Counted from the stretch's first letter, positions 1 to 8,949 are shown. The stretch: DNA of 35,385 nucleotides from Deltaproteobacteria bacterium (GCA_016193385.1 JACPSF010000262.1:1-35385), one strand, 5' to 3'. A program made the numbers and translations. The notes: generated by a model from the sequence alone, not told the origin.

Positions 1-1
1 C

Positions 2-286
2 GTCGAAGGAGGGGTCATCGCTTTCCATGACACCTATGCTTGGGAGGGACCGCGAAGGGTCGTCGAGGAATATCTCCTCAGGTCTAACCGGTTCTCCATC
101 CTGGGCTTTGTGGACAGCATCACAGCGGTGAAAAAAACCCAGCGACGATCACCTTGGGACAAGATCAGGAAGAAAATCATTTTGCTTATCCGATATCTCT
201 ATATCCTGGGGCGCCAACACATACTTCCCGGTGAAATAAGGAAATGGTCAAAATCATGTCTCAGGGTTATGGCTTCGGTCCGGTGA
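2..286 (+). CDS. C-terminal part of a class I SAM-dependent methyltransferase-like protein (5' end outside window)
   Basis: An open frame enters from the left edge and ends at TGA 284-286, giving the last 94 residues of a protein. It begins with the stretch VEGGVIAFHDTY. A hydrophobic strand followed by a HD(T/V) turn is typical of the last core strand of class I methyltransferases of the Methyltransf_24 type found in polysaccharide clusters. The remainder is a basic tail with several Arg/Lys pairs. It ends 14 bp before the downstream glycosyltransferase start, so the two are probably co-transcribed. The substrate cannot be inferred, and the family call rests on a short C-terminal piece. Confidence 0.5.
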   Translation, partial: VEGGVIAFHDTYAWEGPRRVVEEYLLRSNRFSILGFVDSITAVKKTQRRSPWDKIRKKIILLIRYLYILGRQHILPGEIRKWSKSCLRVMASVR

Positions 287-300
287 TACAGGTTTTGAGC

Positions 301-1212
301 ATGCCAAAGGTTAGCGTGATCATACCTGTCTTCAATCGCCAACGATTTATCGGGGAGACAATCGACAGCGTGCTGGGACAGACATACCGAGATTTCGAGC
401 TGATTGTTGTGGACGACGGCTCCACCGACGATACAGCAGAGAGAATAAAGCCGTTCGGGGATAAGCTGATCTATCTCTACCAACCCAACTCCGGACAGGC
501 CAGGGCTAGAAATTTGGGCTATGCCAACTCTGGGGGAGAGTATCTGGCTTTTTTAGATTCTGACGATCGGTGGTATCCAGAAATGCTCGAGACCGAAGTT
601 CAAGCCCTCGACCAAAATCCACAGGTGGGCGTGGTCTATAGCGATGTGGACACCATTGATGAAGAAGGCAAGCTGATACAGCGACAATTTTTCGCCCACA
701 GGGCACAGAGGAAAAAGCCTATTGACTCAATTATAGGATACCATTGGATTCCCTATTCTTCCGCGTCACTGAAGCGCCGGTCAATCTTCGAAAAGGCCGG
801 TTGTTATGATGTCGATTTTTATCAAGGCGGAGAAGACCTGGTCTTATGGGCGAAGATGTATCGCTTGGCCGGTTTCCTAAGACTCCCTGAATCCCTTGCG
901 CAACGGCGGGTTCACCGGAATCAGGTAAGCCAAATAAGCGAAAGACGCCTTGAAGCCGACCTCATGGCCTTCAATAAACTTTGGCTTCTTGTCGCCGATG
1001 AACCGGATCGCCAAACAGATCTTCTTGCAAATTACGCGCGAATCTGGTCCCGACAGGGACAGCGTCTCGTTAGAGACGGAGATTTCCAGGGCGGAAAAAA
1101 ATGCTTTCACCGTTCTTTACGCTACTATCCGTTTTATCTGCGGAATTACGTCAGACTGATAAGATCTTATTTCAATTTTTCATTCCTCCCCAAGATGGGC
1201 CCGAAGCCATGA
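301..1212 (+). CDS. GT2 family glycosyltransferase
   Basis: This 303-residue GT-A fold glycosyltransferase probably adds a sugar from a nucleotide-activated donor to a cell-surface glycan. The GT2 domain begins at the chosen start: PKVSVIIPVFNR, then the donor-binding VVDDGSTDDT (about residues 38-47) and the metal-binding acidic motif FLDSDDRW (about residues 84-91). A later GGEDL.LW segment (about residues 177-183) is the usual ED acid/base region. An upstream in-frame ATG at 244 would add 19 unlike residues and overlap the preceding gene, so ATG 301 is preferred. No membrane segment is evident, so it is probably cytoplasmic. It faces the long minus-strand run tail to tail, with only 22 bp between them. 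Confidence 0.85.
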   Translation: MPKVSVIIPVFNRQRFIGETIDSVLGQTYRDFELIVVDDGSTDDTAERIKPFGDKLIYLYQPNSGQARARNLGYANSGGEYLAFLDSDDRWYPEMLETEVQALDQNPQVGVVYSDVDTIDEEGKLIQRQFFAHRAQRKKPIDSIIGYHWIPYSSASLKRRSIFEKAGCYDVDFYQGGEDLVLWAKMYRLAGFLRLPESLAQRRVHRNQVSQISERRLEADLMAFNKLWLLVADEPDRQTDLLANYARIWSRQGQRLVRDGDFQGGKKCFHRSLRYYPFYLRNYVRLIRSYFNFSFLPKMGPKP

Positions 1213-1234
1213 TATCCTGACGACGTTAACAGCC

Positions 1235-2254
1235 CTATCTCGCCACGCTATTTGACGATCCAGAAGTCACAGCCTTTTGCAAAAGCGCCAAGATAACATC
1301 ACCGAATCTGAGTCGATCCAGCAAAAAGAACAAAGGTTTTAAGGCTCGCCGGATCAGCTTATTGCTGGGCCAGTTGATTCCGTGCACCCATCGAGGCCAT
1401 TGCTTCCCTTGTTCCTCCAAGTGGTATTTTACGCTCCTCACAAAATTAAAGGCACCGGACTGATAGCGGACCTTCAGGATCTCAAAACCTGTAGCCTGGC
1501 AGAGAAATGCGAGCGATTTCGGGCAATAGGAAATAACATGACGTGGGGCATCCAAGGCGTACCAGTTTGCCCCAAAGAGCCAGAAATTGAAACTTTGTGT
1601 ATTTGGGACCGTCACATAAACAAGACCGTCCGGTTTGAGGATCCTGGCAATCTCACGAAGTGTTGCTTGGGGCGCTGTGAGGTGCTCCAAAACATGATGC
1701 AGCCGGATGACATCGAAAAAACCATCCGGGTATCTCGCATCTTCGATGTATCCATGACACACATTGATTCCCAAGCTCCGTGCCTGGGCCGTTCCCGCGG
1801 CACTGGGTTCTACGCCATACACATTCCAACCCCACTGTTTCAGCCGATGGAGATACGATCCGCCACCACAACCCACATCCAAAAAATATCCGCTACCACG
1901 ATAGGGAATAGTCCCTTTGGCAGTTAAATAAGAGAGTAAAGAGGCGATCCACGCCTTCAGTAGTGAACGGCTGCGACTTTGAACCAATGGATAGCCATAA
2001 AAATGTTCTAGGACGAATCGCTTTAGTCCCACACAATTTTGTTTCTCTAGCGATCTAGAGTGCCGATAGGGGCCATAATGTTCCGGATAATACGCGGCTA
2101 ATTCCTCATCGCTCGGCCATGGTTCAATAAACATCGCCTTGCATTGTGGACATCGGAAAATCGCAAAACTTCCGGGAAGATGGTGCACGCGATCTCTACT
2201 TTCGAAGAGACGGATGGCGCTATTCTGCCGGCAAAGAGGGCAAGAGCCCATCAT
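1235..2254 (-). CDS. class I SAM-dependent methyltransferase with N-terminal zinc ribbon
   Basis: A 339-residue methyltransferase. The N-terminus has a C-x2-C / C-x2-C zinc ribbon (Cys5, Cys8, Cys35, Cys38). SAM-binding motif I, FLDVGCGGG, lies at about residues 124-132. An acidic VEPS after the second strand and the motif HHVLEHL follow. This zinc-ribbon plus Methyltransf_23 layout is common in O-antigen and capsule clusters, where such enzymes methylate sugar or glycan termini. The acceptor is unknown. It is the last gene of the minus-strand run, 51 bp downstream of rfbB. Two adjacent ATG codons (2254 and 2251) could start it, and neither has a clear Shine-Dalgarno sequence. Confidence 0.8.
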   Translation of the reverse strand: MMGSCPLCRQNSAIRLFESRDRVHHLPGSFAIFRCPQCKAMFIEPWPSDEELAAYYPEHYGPYRHSRSLEKQNCVGLKRFVLEHFYGYPLVQSRSRSLLKAWIASLLSYLTAKGTIPYRGSGYFLDVGCGGGSYLHRLKQWGWNVYGVEPSAAGTAQARSLGINVCHGYIEDARYPDGFFDVIRLHHVLEHLTAPQATLREIARILKPDGLVYVTVPNTQSFNFWLFGANWYALDAPRHVISYCPKSLAFLCQATGFEILKVRYQSGAFNFVRSVKYHLEEQGKQWPRWVHGINWPSNKLIRRALKPLFFLLDRLRFGDVILALLQKAVTSGSSNSVAR

Positions 2255-2305
2255 GAACCCCGATCGCGGTACATATTTGTATACCGCCAGACTTGATGTC
2301 GGTCT

Positions 2306-3412
2306 CTAGACGGAGCCATAAACCTCCCGATAGTAAGCCCAGAAGGCCTCGTCTTTGAGCCGTTTCCACCAGGACGGGTGCTCTTGGTACCAGCGGATTG
2401 TAGATTCCATTCCATGGAAAAAGGAGCGCTCGGCTCTCCAGCCGAGAGCGCTCTGAATCTTGGTCACATCAAGGGCATAACGACGATCGTGTCCCAACCG
2501 ATCCGCAACGCGGAAAATGAGATCCGAACTCTTACCCAGGCTTCGGACTATGAGCTCCGCTATTTCCCGGTTGGCGTGCTCCTCCTGTGCCCCGATGTTA
2601 TAGATTTCTCCCACCTGGCCGCGCTCGAGAACCCTGAGAAGGGCGCTACCGTGATCCACGACATGGATCCAGTCCCGTACCTGCTGACCGTCCCCATACA
2701 AAGGTAATCGCCGATCCTCGAGTGCGTTGGTGATAAACAGGGGAATAAACTTCTCTGGGTGCTGATAGGGTCCATAGTTGTTGCCGCAGCGGGTAATGAT
2801 CGCCGGAAAATGGTAGGTATGACTGTAGGCCATCACCGCCAGGTCCGCGGCGGCCTTGCTGGCAGCGTAGGGGCTATTGGGTTGGAGGGGGCTGCCTTCT
2901 CGAAACGGGGAATCCTGGGAACTCAAGGAGCCATAGACCTCATCCGTCGAGACCTGAATAAATCGATGGGGACCCCGGTCTAACGCAGCGCCCTTGGCTC
3001 CCCAGTATCGGCGAGCGGTCTCTACAAGCATCCTCGTCCCTTCGACATTGGTTCGAAAGAAGGCGGAGGCATCACGGATGCTTCTGTCCACGTGGGATTC
3101 AGCCGCAAAGTGCACCACGACATCTATAGGGCACCTCTCGGACCGCGAGAGCTTGAGATCTGTAATCTGATGAAACAGGGGATGCGCGCCGCTAAACAGA
3201 TCTTCCGCCAGACCTGCCTCGCAGACGTCCCCCTGAACGAAGACGTACCGCTTCCCCTCCTCGCGCTCGGCAACGTCCCTCAGACTATCGAGATTACCGG
3301 AATAGGTGAGCTTATCGAGATTGATGACGCGGTAGGAAGGGCGCTGCTCCAGAACCAGACGGGTGAAATGGGAACCAATAAAACCGGCTCCTCCAGTGAT
3401 AAGAAGAATCAT
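2306..3412 (-). CDS. rfbB: dTDP-glucose 4,6-dehydratase
   Basis: RmlB converts dTDP-D-glucose to dTDP-4-keto-6-deoxy-D-glucose, the second step of dTDP-L-rhamnose synthesis. The 368-residue extended SDR shows the NAD-binding ITGGAGFIGSH at the N-terminus, the Tyr-x3-Lys pair in SPYAASK, and the family signature STDEVYG with the Thr-Asp-Glu catalytic set. NNYGPYQHPEK and the C-terminal GHDRRYA substrate-binding stretch are also present. Its ATG overlaps the stop codon of rfbC (ATGA, 3409-3412), which indicates translational coupling. With rfbA and rfbC just upstream it forms a compact dTDP-sugar block. Confidence 0.95.
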   Translation of the reverse strand: MILLITGGAGFIGSHFTRLVLEQRPSYRVINLDKLTYSGNLDSLRDVAEREEGKRYVFVQGDVCEAGLAEDLFSGAHPLFHQITDLKLSRSERCPIDVVVHFAAESHVDRSIRDASAFFRTNVEGTRMLVETARRYWGAKGAALDRGPHRFIQVSTDEVYGSLSSQDSPFREGSPLQPNSPYAASKAAADLAVMAYSHTYHFPAIITRCGNNYGPYQHPEKFIPLFITNALEDRRLPLYGDGQQVRDWIHVVDHGSALLRVLERGQVGEIYNIGAQEEHANREIAELIVRSLGKSSDLIFRVADRLGHDRRYALDVTKIQSALGWRAERSFFHGMESTIRWYQEHPSWWKRLKDEAFWAYYREVYGSV

Positions 3413-3906
3413 GACGTGGTTAGACGAAACGGGCTATTAGGATTGCCCTCATGACGGATCTCATCCACCGGCCCTTTTCGCCCCGCTCCAGCATAGAGCC
3501 TGTTAGGGCAATTAATAACCCACCCGGGTTTCTTGCCGATATTCCGATAGGCATGGACCACCCTCTCGGGCACAATCACGACGCAAGGGTTATCCTCTCC
3601 GGCCACAATCACCTGCCGGCTCCAGTAGCTAGGAGAATTGGGACGATTATCCCACAGCGTCACCTCAAACATAGAGGGACCCGTAAGACAAAAATAGTCC
3701 GTTTGGTCCGCGTGCTCGTGAGGACCCCGGGTCATTCCCGGAAGGGTCTCGGAGACATAGGCCATAACGGGCTGGGCCAAAGGATCTAATTCGTCCCTGC
3801 GGAAAATCTCTATCAACCAACCTCGCCGATCAGAGTTCCGCCTTAAAGGCCTCACCTCTACCCCTAGAATGGGCCCTTCTGTAAACTCGCGACTCTGAGC
3901 ATCCAT
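3409..3906 (-). CDS. rfbC: dTDP-4-dehydrorhamnose 3,5-epimerase family protein (RmlC-like)
   Basis: This small cupin-fold protein of 165 residues lies between rfbA and rfbB and should epimerise dTDP-4-keto-6-deoxyglucose at C3/C5. It carries the motif TRGPHEHADQTDYF in place of the classical RGLH(Y/F)Q, and a later VPERVVHAYRNIG cupin strand. This places it in a divergent RmlC/WxcM-like branch, so another dTDP-sugar isomerase activity remains possible. The reading frame is open upstream to 4014, but that would overlap rfbA by about 90 bp. ATG 3906 is preceded by GGAAGAG and leaves a normal 19-bp gap. The stop overlaps the rfbB start by 4 bp. Confidence 0.8.
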   Translation of the reverse strand: MDAQSREFTEGPILGVEVRPLRRNSDRRGWLIEIFRRDELDPLAQPVMAYVSETLPGMTRGPHEHADQTDYFCLTGPSMFEVTLWDNRPNSPSYWSRQVIVAGEDNPCVVIVPERVVHAYRNIGKKPGWVINCPNRLYAGAGRKGPVDEIRHEGNPNSPFRLTTS

Positions 3907-3925
3907 GTCCCGCTCTTCCACTTTA

Positions 3926-5014
3926 TTAAAGCTCGACGACGGAGTCATCCCCGAGCAAAAGCCGATAGGCCTGCCTGGTAGCCTGATCCTTAAAAATCTT
4001 TGCTCCATTCCCAATAAGGCTATCCTCTAAACGGTCTACATTCTCTATCAGCACACCCTCCAGGATCACCGAGTGCTCAATGACGGAGTGGACGATTTGG
4101 CTCGCATTTCCGATCGTGGTGAAAGGGCCGATAAAGGAATCCCGAATGACCACCCTTTCTCCTATAACCACTGGCCCCCTCACCGTACTCGCCTGAACAC
4201 GGCTCTCCTTCCCTATCACCACTCTGCCCATGACCTGGCTTGCGCTGTCTATGTCCCCATCGATCCGGCGTGCAATCCACTCATCCAGCACCAGGGTATT
4301 TGCGGCCAAAAGGTCGTCCTTCTTTCCCGTGTCGATCCACCATTCTTTAAGGATATACCCCGCAACCTCACCGTGGTTCTCCACGAGCCGCTGGATGGCA
4401 TCGGTAATCTCCAGCTCTCCCCGCCAGGAAGGCCGAATCTCCTCGATGGCCCTGTGCACCGTAGGCGAAAAGAAGTAAATCCCCACCAATGCGAGATCAG
4501 ACTTGGGGTGCTTAGGTTTTTCAACCAAGCTTAAAACACGGCCATTCCCATCGAGTTCCACAACCCCAAAGCTCGTAGGATCCTCGACTTGCTTGAGGAG
4601 GATCAAGGCATCGGTTTTGGCCGCCCTGAAAGTGTCGCAATACTCCCGTATCCCCGAGCCGATGAGGTTATCTCCCAAATACATGACAAAAGGACTTTCC
4701 CCCAAAAAACGGCGCGCCACCTTAACCGCATGGGCCAGACCCAAGGGTTCCTCTTGAAACAGGTACTCGGCTCTAAGGCCCCAGCGGTTGCCGTCCCCCA
4801 CGGCTTCCCGGATGGCCTTTTGCGTCTCAGGAGAGACGATAATGCCCACCTCTTTGATTCCCGCCTGGGCAAGATTATCCAGGACGTAAAAGAGAATCGG
4901 CCGATTGGCCACAGGGACCAATTGCTTCGCTGCCGTGTGGGTTAGGGGCCGAAGCCTCGTTCCCCTCCCCCCAGCCAGAACCAAAGCCTTCATGACTCCC
5001 GCATTGTTATCCAT
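3926..5014 (-). CDS. rfbA: glucose-1-phosphate thymidylyltransferase, long form
   Basis: RmlA makes dTDP-glucose from glucose-1-phosphate and dTTP, the first step of dTDP-rhamnose synthesis. The nucleotidyltransferase signature LAGGRGTRLRPLT is at the N-terminus, with AAKQLVPVANRPI, MYLGDNL and VEKPKHPKS following. At 362 residues it is about 70 longer than the classical RmlA. The extra C-terminal part has repeated hexapeptides typical of a left-handed beta-helix, as in the 'rmlA_long' family. Start ATG 5014 has a nearby GGAGA. ATG 4993, seven codons later, matches the usual MKALVLAGG start and is an equal candidate. Rfb A, C and B are adjacent, while rmlD is 6 kb upstream. Confidence 0.93.
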   Translation of the reverse strand: MDNNAGVMKALVLAGGRGTRLRPLTHTAAKQLVPVANRPILFYVLDNLAQAGIKEVGIIVSPETQKAIREAVGDGNRWGLRAEYLFQEEPLGLAHAVKVARRFLGESPFVMYLGDNLIGSGIREYCDTFRAAKTDALILLKQVEDPTSFGVVELDGNGRVLSLVEKPKHPKSDLALVGIYFFSPTVHRAIEEIRPSWRGELEITDAIQRLVENHGEVAGYILKEWWIDTGKKDDLLAANTLVLDEWIARRIDGDIDSASQVMGRVVIGKESRVQASTVRGPVVIGERVVIRDSFIGPFTTIGNASQIVHSVIEHSVILEGVLIENVDRLEDSLIGNGAKIFKDQATRQAYRLLLGDDSVVEL

Positions 5015-5064
5015 TCTCTCCGTTCCCTGTCAAGGCACCTGCGATTCGCCACCGGCTGAAAAAA

Positions 5065-5751
5065 TTAACCCGGAAGCGTCGGAGCCGCCTTGAGCACAAA
5101 CTGGTACGCCAAGAGGGGTTTCCAGAAGCGCACAAGGGCATAATGAGCCTCATGGAGCGGGGCAAAAATCTTTTTTTCCGTTATCGGAAACACTAACTGA
5201 ACCGGCAGAGGAGCGGGAACCCATTCAAGGATGCGCAAGGAGGCCTCTACCATCATCTGGTTCAGAGTCGCTAAGGTAAAGAAGCGAAGATGGGTTCGAT
5301 CCAGGATGCCCCGGTCAGTGTAGTCAAACCTTCCGAAAAGCAGGTTCCATCGGATGACCAAGTTGGCGACGTTCGGAACCGAGACAATGATCTTTCCTGA
5401 ATCTTTAAGGCAAGGCAACGACCGCCTAAGGACAGCCGCCGGTTCACGGAGATGTTCCAAGACATCAGCAAACAAGATATAGTCGAACTCGGCCCTGTAT
5501 GGAAACTCAAACTCTTCAATGTCTCCGACATGAAACGCATCATAATACCGCCTCGCCTTCTCAGCCCACTCCCCATCTTTTTCCACCCCGACCACCCAAT
5601 GGCCCTTTTCTCGCAGCCTGATCCCCAGATCACCATTACATGTCCCCACATCTAATATCTTGAGCGGGCCCTTTTCGGCGGACAAAAAGTTCAACACCCA
5701 GTAGTGGCTACTGTACTTGAAAGACTTGAGACTGTAGCCTTCTCGTTCCAT
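5065..5751 (-). CDS. class I SAM-dependent methyltransferase
   Basis: About 228 residues with a clear SAM-binding core: motif I ILDVGTCNGDLG, an acidic residue after strand 2 (VGVEKDG), and FADVLEHLREP followed by IIVSVPNVAN. This belongs to the Methyltransf_11/23 group common in polysaccharide clusters; the substrate is unknown. A TTG at 5799 would extend it and overlap the upstream glycosyltransferase by 38 bp. ATG 5751 leaves a 10-bp gap and starts just before the conserved part (MEREGYSLKSFKYSSHYW), so it is preferred, although no strong Shine-Dalgarno is visible. Confidence 0.78.
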   Translation of the reverse strand: MEREGYSLKSFKYSSHYWVLNFLSAEKGPLKILDVGTCNGDLGIRLREKGHWVVGVEKDGEWAEKARRYYDAFHVGDIEEFEFPYRAEFDYILFADVLEHLREPAAVLRRSLPCLKDSGKIIVSVPNVANLVIRWNLLFGRFDYTDRGILDRTHLRFFTLATLNQMMVEASLRILEWVPAPLPVQLVFPITEKKIFAPLHEAHYALVRFWKPLLAYQFVLKAAPTLPG

Positions 5752-5761
5752 GGGCGCGTGG

Positions 5762-6541
5762 TTATTCGATCCGCTTGTACCTGGCAGTGAAGGATTCAAA
5801 CTGCTTGAGGTTCATTACAGAGGCCCGGTGCAGCAAATAACGTCCCAAGAGCAGAAGGATGCTCACGCCATAAATCGTGCTCGCGATAAACCCGGCACTG
5901 GAGGCCTCGGGAAAATATTTCGTTGGGACAGGAACCTCCTTGATCCTGAAGCCCATGTGAACCGCTTGCACCAGCATTTCCTGATCGAAGACAAACTTGT
6001 CGGAATTCAGCAAGAAGGGGACCTTTTCTAGGACACTGCGGCTGTAGGCGCGGTAGCCGGTGTGGTACTCTGACAGATCCAACCCCAATACCAGGTTTTC
6101 CACCCGCGTTAGGAATCGGTTGCCAAGATACTTCCACCAAGGCATGCCCTGCTGCAACACATCTCCTTGCAAAAATCGCGAACCCAGAACCACGTCGGCC
6201 TCAGAGGAGGCTATGGGCGACACCAGGCTAGGGAGCAGGGTCGGATCGTACTGATAATCAGGATGAAGCATGACCACAATATCCGCGCCTGCCTTGAGTC
6301 CCTCTGTGTAACAGGTCTTCTGGTTGGCTCCATAGCCGAAATTCCGTGTGTGGACGAAAACCTCCAGGTTCAGCTCGTTGGCTATCTTCAGGGTCTCATC
6401 GGTGCTCCCGTCGTCCACCAGGATGACGTGATCCACCTTCTCCATCGGGATCGCATTGTACGTGATCCTAAGCGTCTTGGCCGCGTTATATGCAGGCATC
6501 ACCACCACCACCTTCGGCCGCCCGGCACTCCTATCCTGCAT
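5762..6541 (-). CDS. GT2 family glycosyltransferase, DPM1/polyprenyl-phosphate sugar synthase-like
   Basis: A 259-residue GT2 enzyme resembling dolichyl-phosphate mannose synthase: VVVVMPAYNAAKTL, VDDGSTDET, the N-FGYGANQKT stretch, the metal-binding LHPDYQYDP, and a late SDKFVFDQEML with the acidic pair. One hydrophobic stretch near the C-terminus (YGVSILLLLGRYLL) may anchor it to the membrane. Such enzymes usually charge a polyprenyl phosphate with a hexose. The gene directly upstream encodes a GT39-type transferase that uses this kind of donor, and the two overlap by 11 bp, which supports a shared pathway. The start at ATG 6541 follows AGGGGAAGAG. The frame is open further upstream, but that part would be read through the neighbouring gene. 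Confidence 0.82.
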   Translation of the reverse strand: MQDRSAGRPKVVVVMPAYNAAKTLRITYNAIPMEKVDHVILVDDGSTDETLKIANELNLEVFVHTRNFGYGANQKTCYTEGLKAGADIVVMLHPDYQYDPTLLPSLVSPIASSEADVVLGSRFLQGDVLQQGMPWWKYLGNRFLTRVENLVLGLDLSEYHTGYRAYSRSVLEKVPFLLNSDKFVFDQEMLVQAVHMGFRIKEVPVPTKYFPEASSAGFIASTIYGVSILLLLGRYLLHRASVMNLKQFESFTARYKRIE

Positions 6542-8096
6542 TGCTGTCTCTTCCCCTTTGGTTGACCTTGAAGACAACCAGCCCGCTTCTTCCCGATCCT
6601 CTGAATTCTCTTTGTAGAGACAACCCGTGCAGTTCCGGATCATCCGCCACGGCAGGGAATCGTTCCTTCCACGAGCCGACTTCCGTAACAAGGTAATCAG
6701 CCTTTCCGTCCTCCAAGTAACCGAGCAACTCCTGCTCCCCCAACTCGCTCAAAAGTATGGGCCTCGCGTTTGCGTAAAAGGCGATTCGATCGTCGAAAAC
6801 CAACAGATTCAAATTCCCCGAGCCTTTGACCTCCTTTAGATACCACCCCGCCTCGCGAACGTAGGCCTTCTCACTGGAGATAGGCTTTAGCCCCTTAAGC
6901 AGGGTTCCGGCAAGGAAGAGCGCAGCCAGAGCAGAAGACACAACTCGGAAAGCCCTGAGAGAGAAAAATTGTTTCAAATACGCCCAACACCAGATCATTC
7001 CCCAGGCAGTCCATCCAAGGGAGACGGGCAAAAGTTGCACGGCGTAGCGGCGATTCACATAGATCAAGGCAAACCCAAAAAGGTAGAAGAGGAGAAAGAC
7101 AAAGAGGAAAAGATCCTCCCGCTGCCAGAACCTCTGCCGGATAAACAGAAACAGTCCCACAAAGAAAAAAGGTACGTAAGAATAATGGAGGGCCTCAAGA
7201 TACACGCCAACGGAGGGGATAAGATCCAAGAGAACCTTCTTCATATAGAGGAAAGGGTGGTGCGTCGCAAACCGGGTGATATCCAGCGATCCAGGGCTTG
7301 AAATATCCGTTAACTCCTCGTTCCCGATGAGACCCGATTCCGTCAAACTCACCCCAAGGGTCACGCCGGCCTTGCGGCTTATCGTTCCCCATTGTCCCGT
7401 ATCCACGCTGAGATAAAAGATATAGGGAAAGGCAAACAGAAAGAATCCGAGCAAAAGAAAGAGACAGGCCCCAGCGGACCACCGGAGCCCGCGGTTCTTC
7501 TGAATCCAGCACCGAACGCCGAGCGTCAGGGGCACGACAACCAGAAACCCGATCGCCTCTGGCCGCACAAGGTAGGCGAGACCCGCAACCAAGCCGCCGT
7601 AAAAAAAACGGCCCCATAACCGCCTATCCATCCCCTGATCGAAAAGGACTAACGCTATCGTGGAGAGTAAAAGAAAGGGGCTTTCTGTCCTCACATGAAC
7701 GGAGTACCTTCCCAGGTAAGGAGCTATCGCGGCAAGGAAGCAGGCTGCCAAAGCGACGTTCTCCCCGTAAATCCTTCCAAAGAGCACGTAAAGAGGAATC
7801 AAGAGGAGCACTCCGGAGAGAATGGACCAGATTTGACCCGAGAGCTCCCAGTCACCGACTAAGGGATAAATAGAGGCGATGAGAATCGGGTACACGGGGG
7901 GATAGACAGAGGAGAGACCGACTGCGAGCCGGCCGACGAAAAAATCCCTGGCCGCGTCGATGTAATGGACCCCATCGGAACTGATGCAGTAGTACTGCCA
8001 GAGCAGGTACAGACGAAATGCAAGGGCCAGCACGATCGCCCAACCCAATAGGCGATACCTTCCACCACGAGGCAGAATCCACGCTTCAGAATCCAT
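6531..8096 (-). CDS. multi-pass GT39/PMT-like glycosyltransferase
   Basis: A 521-residue integral membrane protein with about ten or more hydrophobic helices. Its first periplasmic loop has SSDGVHYI, where the Asp matches the catalytic acidic residue of GT-C transferases, followed by YPPVYPI. The RVLVRPEA-like segment (YLVRPEAIGF) and the soluble C-terminal tail are also typical of the PMT_2/GT39 group. It should move a sugar from a polyprenyl-phosphate donor to a periplasmic acceptor such as LPS. It overlaps its likely donor synthase by 11 bp and the upstream kinase-like gene by 11 bp. The donor sugar and acceptor cannot be read from the sequence. Confidence 0.8.
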   Translation of the reverse strand: MDSEAWILPRGGRYRLLGWAIVLALAFRLYLLWQYYCISSDGVHYIDAARDFFVGRLAVGLSSVYPPVYPILIASIYPLVGDWELSGQIWSILSGVLLLIPLYVLFGRIYGENVALAACFLAAIAPYLGRYSVHVRTESPFLLLSTIALVLFDQGMDRRLWGRFFYGGLVAGLAYLVRPEAIGFLVVVPLTLGVRCWIQKNRGLRWSAGACLFLLLGFFLFAFPYIFYLSVDTGQWGTISRKAGVTLGVSLTESGLIGNEELTDISSPGSLDITRFATHHPFLYMKKVLLDLIPSVGVYLEALHYSYVPFFFVGLFLFIRQRFWQREDLFLFVFLLFYLFGFALIYVNRRYAVQLLPVSLGWTAWGMIWCWAYLKQFFSLRAFRVVSSALAALFLAGTLLKGLKPISSEKAYVREAGWYLKEVKGSGNLNLLVFDDRIAFYANARPILLSELGEQELLGYLEDGKADYLVTEVGSWKERFPAVADDPELHGLSLQREFRGSGRSGLVVFKVNQRGRDSNAG

Positions 8097-8949
8097 GCAC
8101 TCCCCTTCTCACGCTGTTGATCCGCAGCGCCTTCATCGAAGAGCGCCGATCCTCCCGCGCACTCATTTTCTGAACCTCCCTGATCCACATTCTCCTTTCT
8201 CCTCGGGAGAAAAAAACATCACTCAGGTACGCTTTGAGCCAGTAGAGCTTCTCGGTGCGTTGTAAGAGCCTTCCCATCGTTCGATTCAACTGAACTAGAT
8301 TCTTAATCCGACGCCGCCTGTCCAGGTAACGATAGCTACGAATCCCTTCCAAGTCCAGGAGATAAAAGCACTCTTCTCGATGCTGGTTGCTATGGCTGAC
8401 AAGGATATTGGCATCCTTGAGATCATTGTGATAAATATTCTCCGTATGGAGAGAGCGAAAAAGCCAGGCCAGATCCCTTAAAAAATTCCGCCGCCGGAGA
8501 ACCCCCTCACGCCCTCTTAGAGGGGTGAGCTCCTCTCTCCAGTAGGTATCCGCGGTCCTGCCTCCCTGAATTTCCTCTGAGAGATAAAAACTCTTTGTGA
8601 GCATCCCCCAAGAACGAAACTCCACCGCAGCTATAGGTCGACCCGTTTGGAAACCCGAACGCATTAGAATCCCAGCGCCAATCCAAGAACGCGCCGCTCC
8701 GGACGGAACAAAGAGAGAAGCGACCCGATAGCGCCATGAGAAGGCATTGTACCGCTTTAAGTAGATCCCTTTGGGTTGGCCATCGATCTCGAGCCGGGCG
8801 CGGCCAACCTTAATCTTTCTTTGGTCCTTAACGATCTTACACCCGGGCAGGGAAAAGAGCAGATCTGGGTCGGCCAGAAGGTCGAGCTGCGGATTTCTTT
8901 GAAAATCCGGGTCGACCCAGAGGAGATTAGAATTTTTCTTTAGGCACAT
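8086..8949 (-). CDS. lipopolysaccharide kinase-like protein (WaaP/InaA type)
   Basis: A 287-residue protein with an eukaryotic-like small-molecule kinase fold. The nucleotide-lobe Lys is likely in IYLKRYNAF. The catalytic loop reads YHNDLKDANILVS (His-x-Asp-Leu-Lys-x2-Asn). The metal-binding position is LLDLEGIR, where Glu follows the expected Asp. LPS core kinases WaaP and KdkA share this layout and phosphorylate heptose or Kdo. It sits among core/O-chain glycosyltransferases, so core phosphorylation is the likely role. The frame is open to 9015, but ATG 8949 leaves 4 bp after the upstream stop and is the simplest start. It is one of three kinase-like genes here. Confidence 0.75.
   Translation of the reverse strand: MCLKKNSNLLWVDPDFQRNPQLDLLADPDLLFSLPGCKIVKDQRKIKVGRARLEIDGQPKGIYLKRYNAFSWRYRVASLFVPSGAARSWIGAGILMRSGFQTGRPIAAVEFRSWGMLTKSFYLSEEIQGGRTADTYWREELTPLRGREGVLRRRNFLRDLAWLFRSLHTENIYHNDLKDANILVSHSNQHREECFYLLDLEGIRSYRYLDRRRRIKNLVQLNRTMGRLLQRTEKLYWLKAYLSDVFFSRGERRMWIREVQKMSAREDRRSSMKALRINSVRRGVHGF

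Noticed and set aside
244..300. Upstream start (ATG 244) for the plus-strand GT2 gene
   Set aside because: It would overlap the preceding gene by 43 bp and add residues outside the GT2 domain; ATG 301 starts exactly at the conserved domain.
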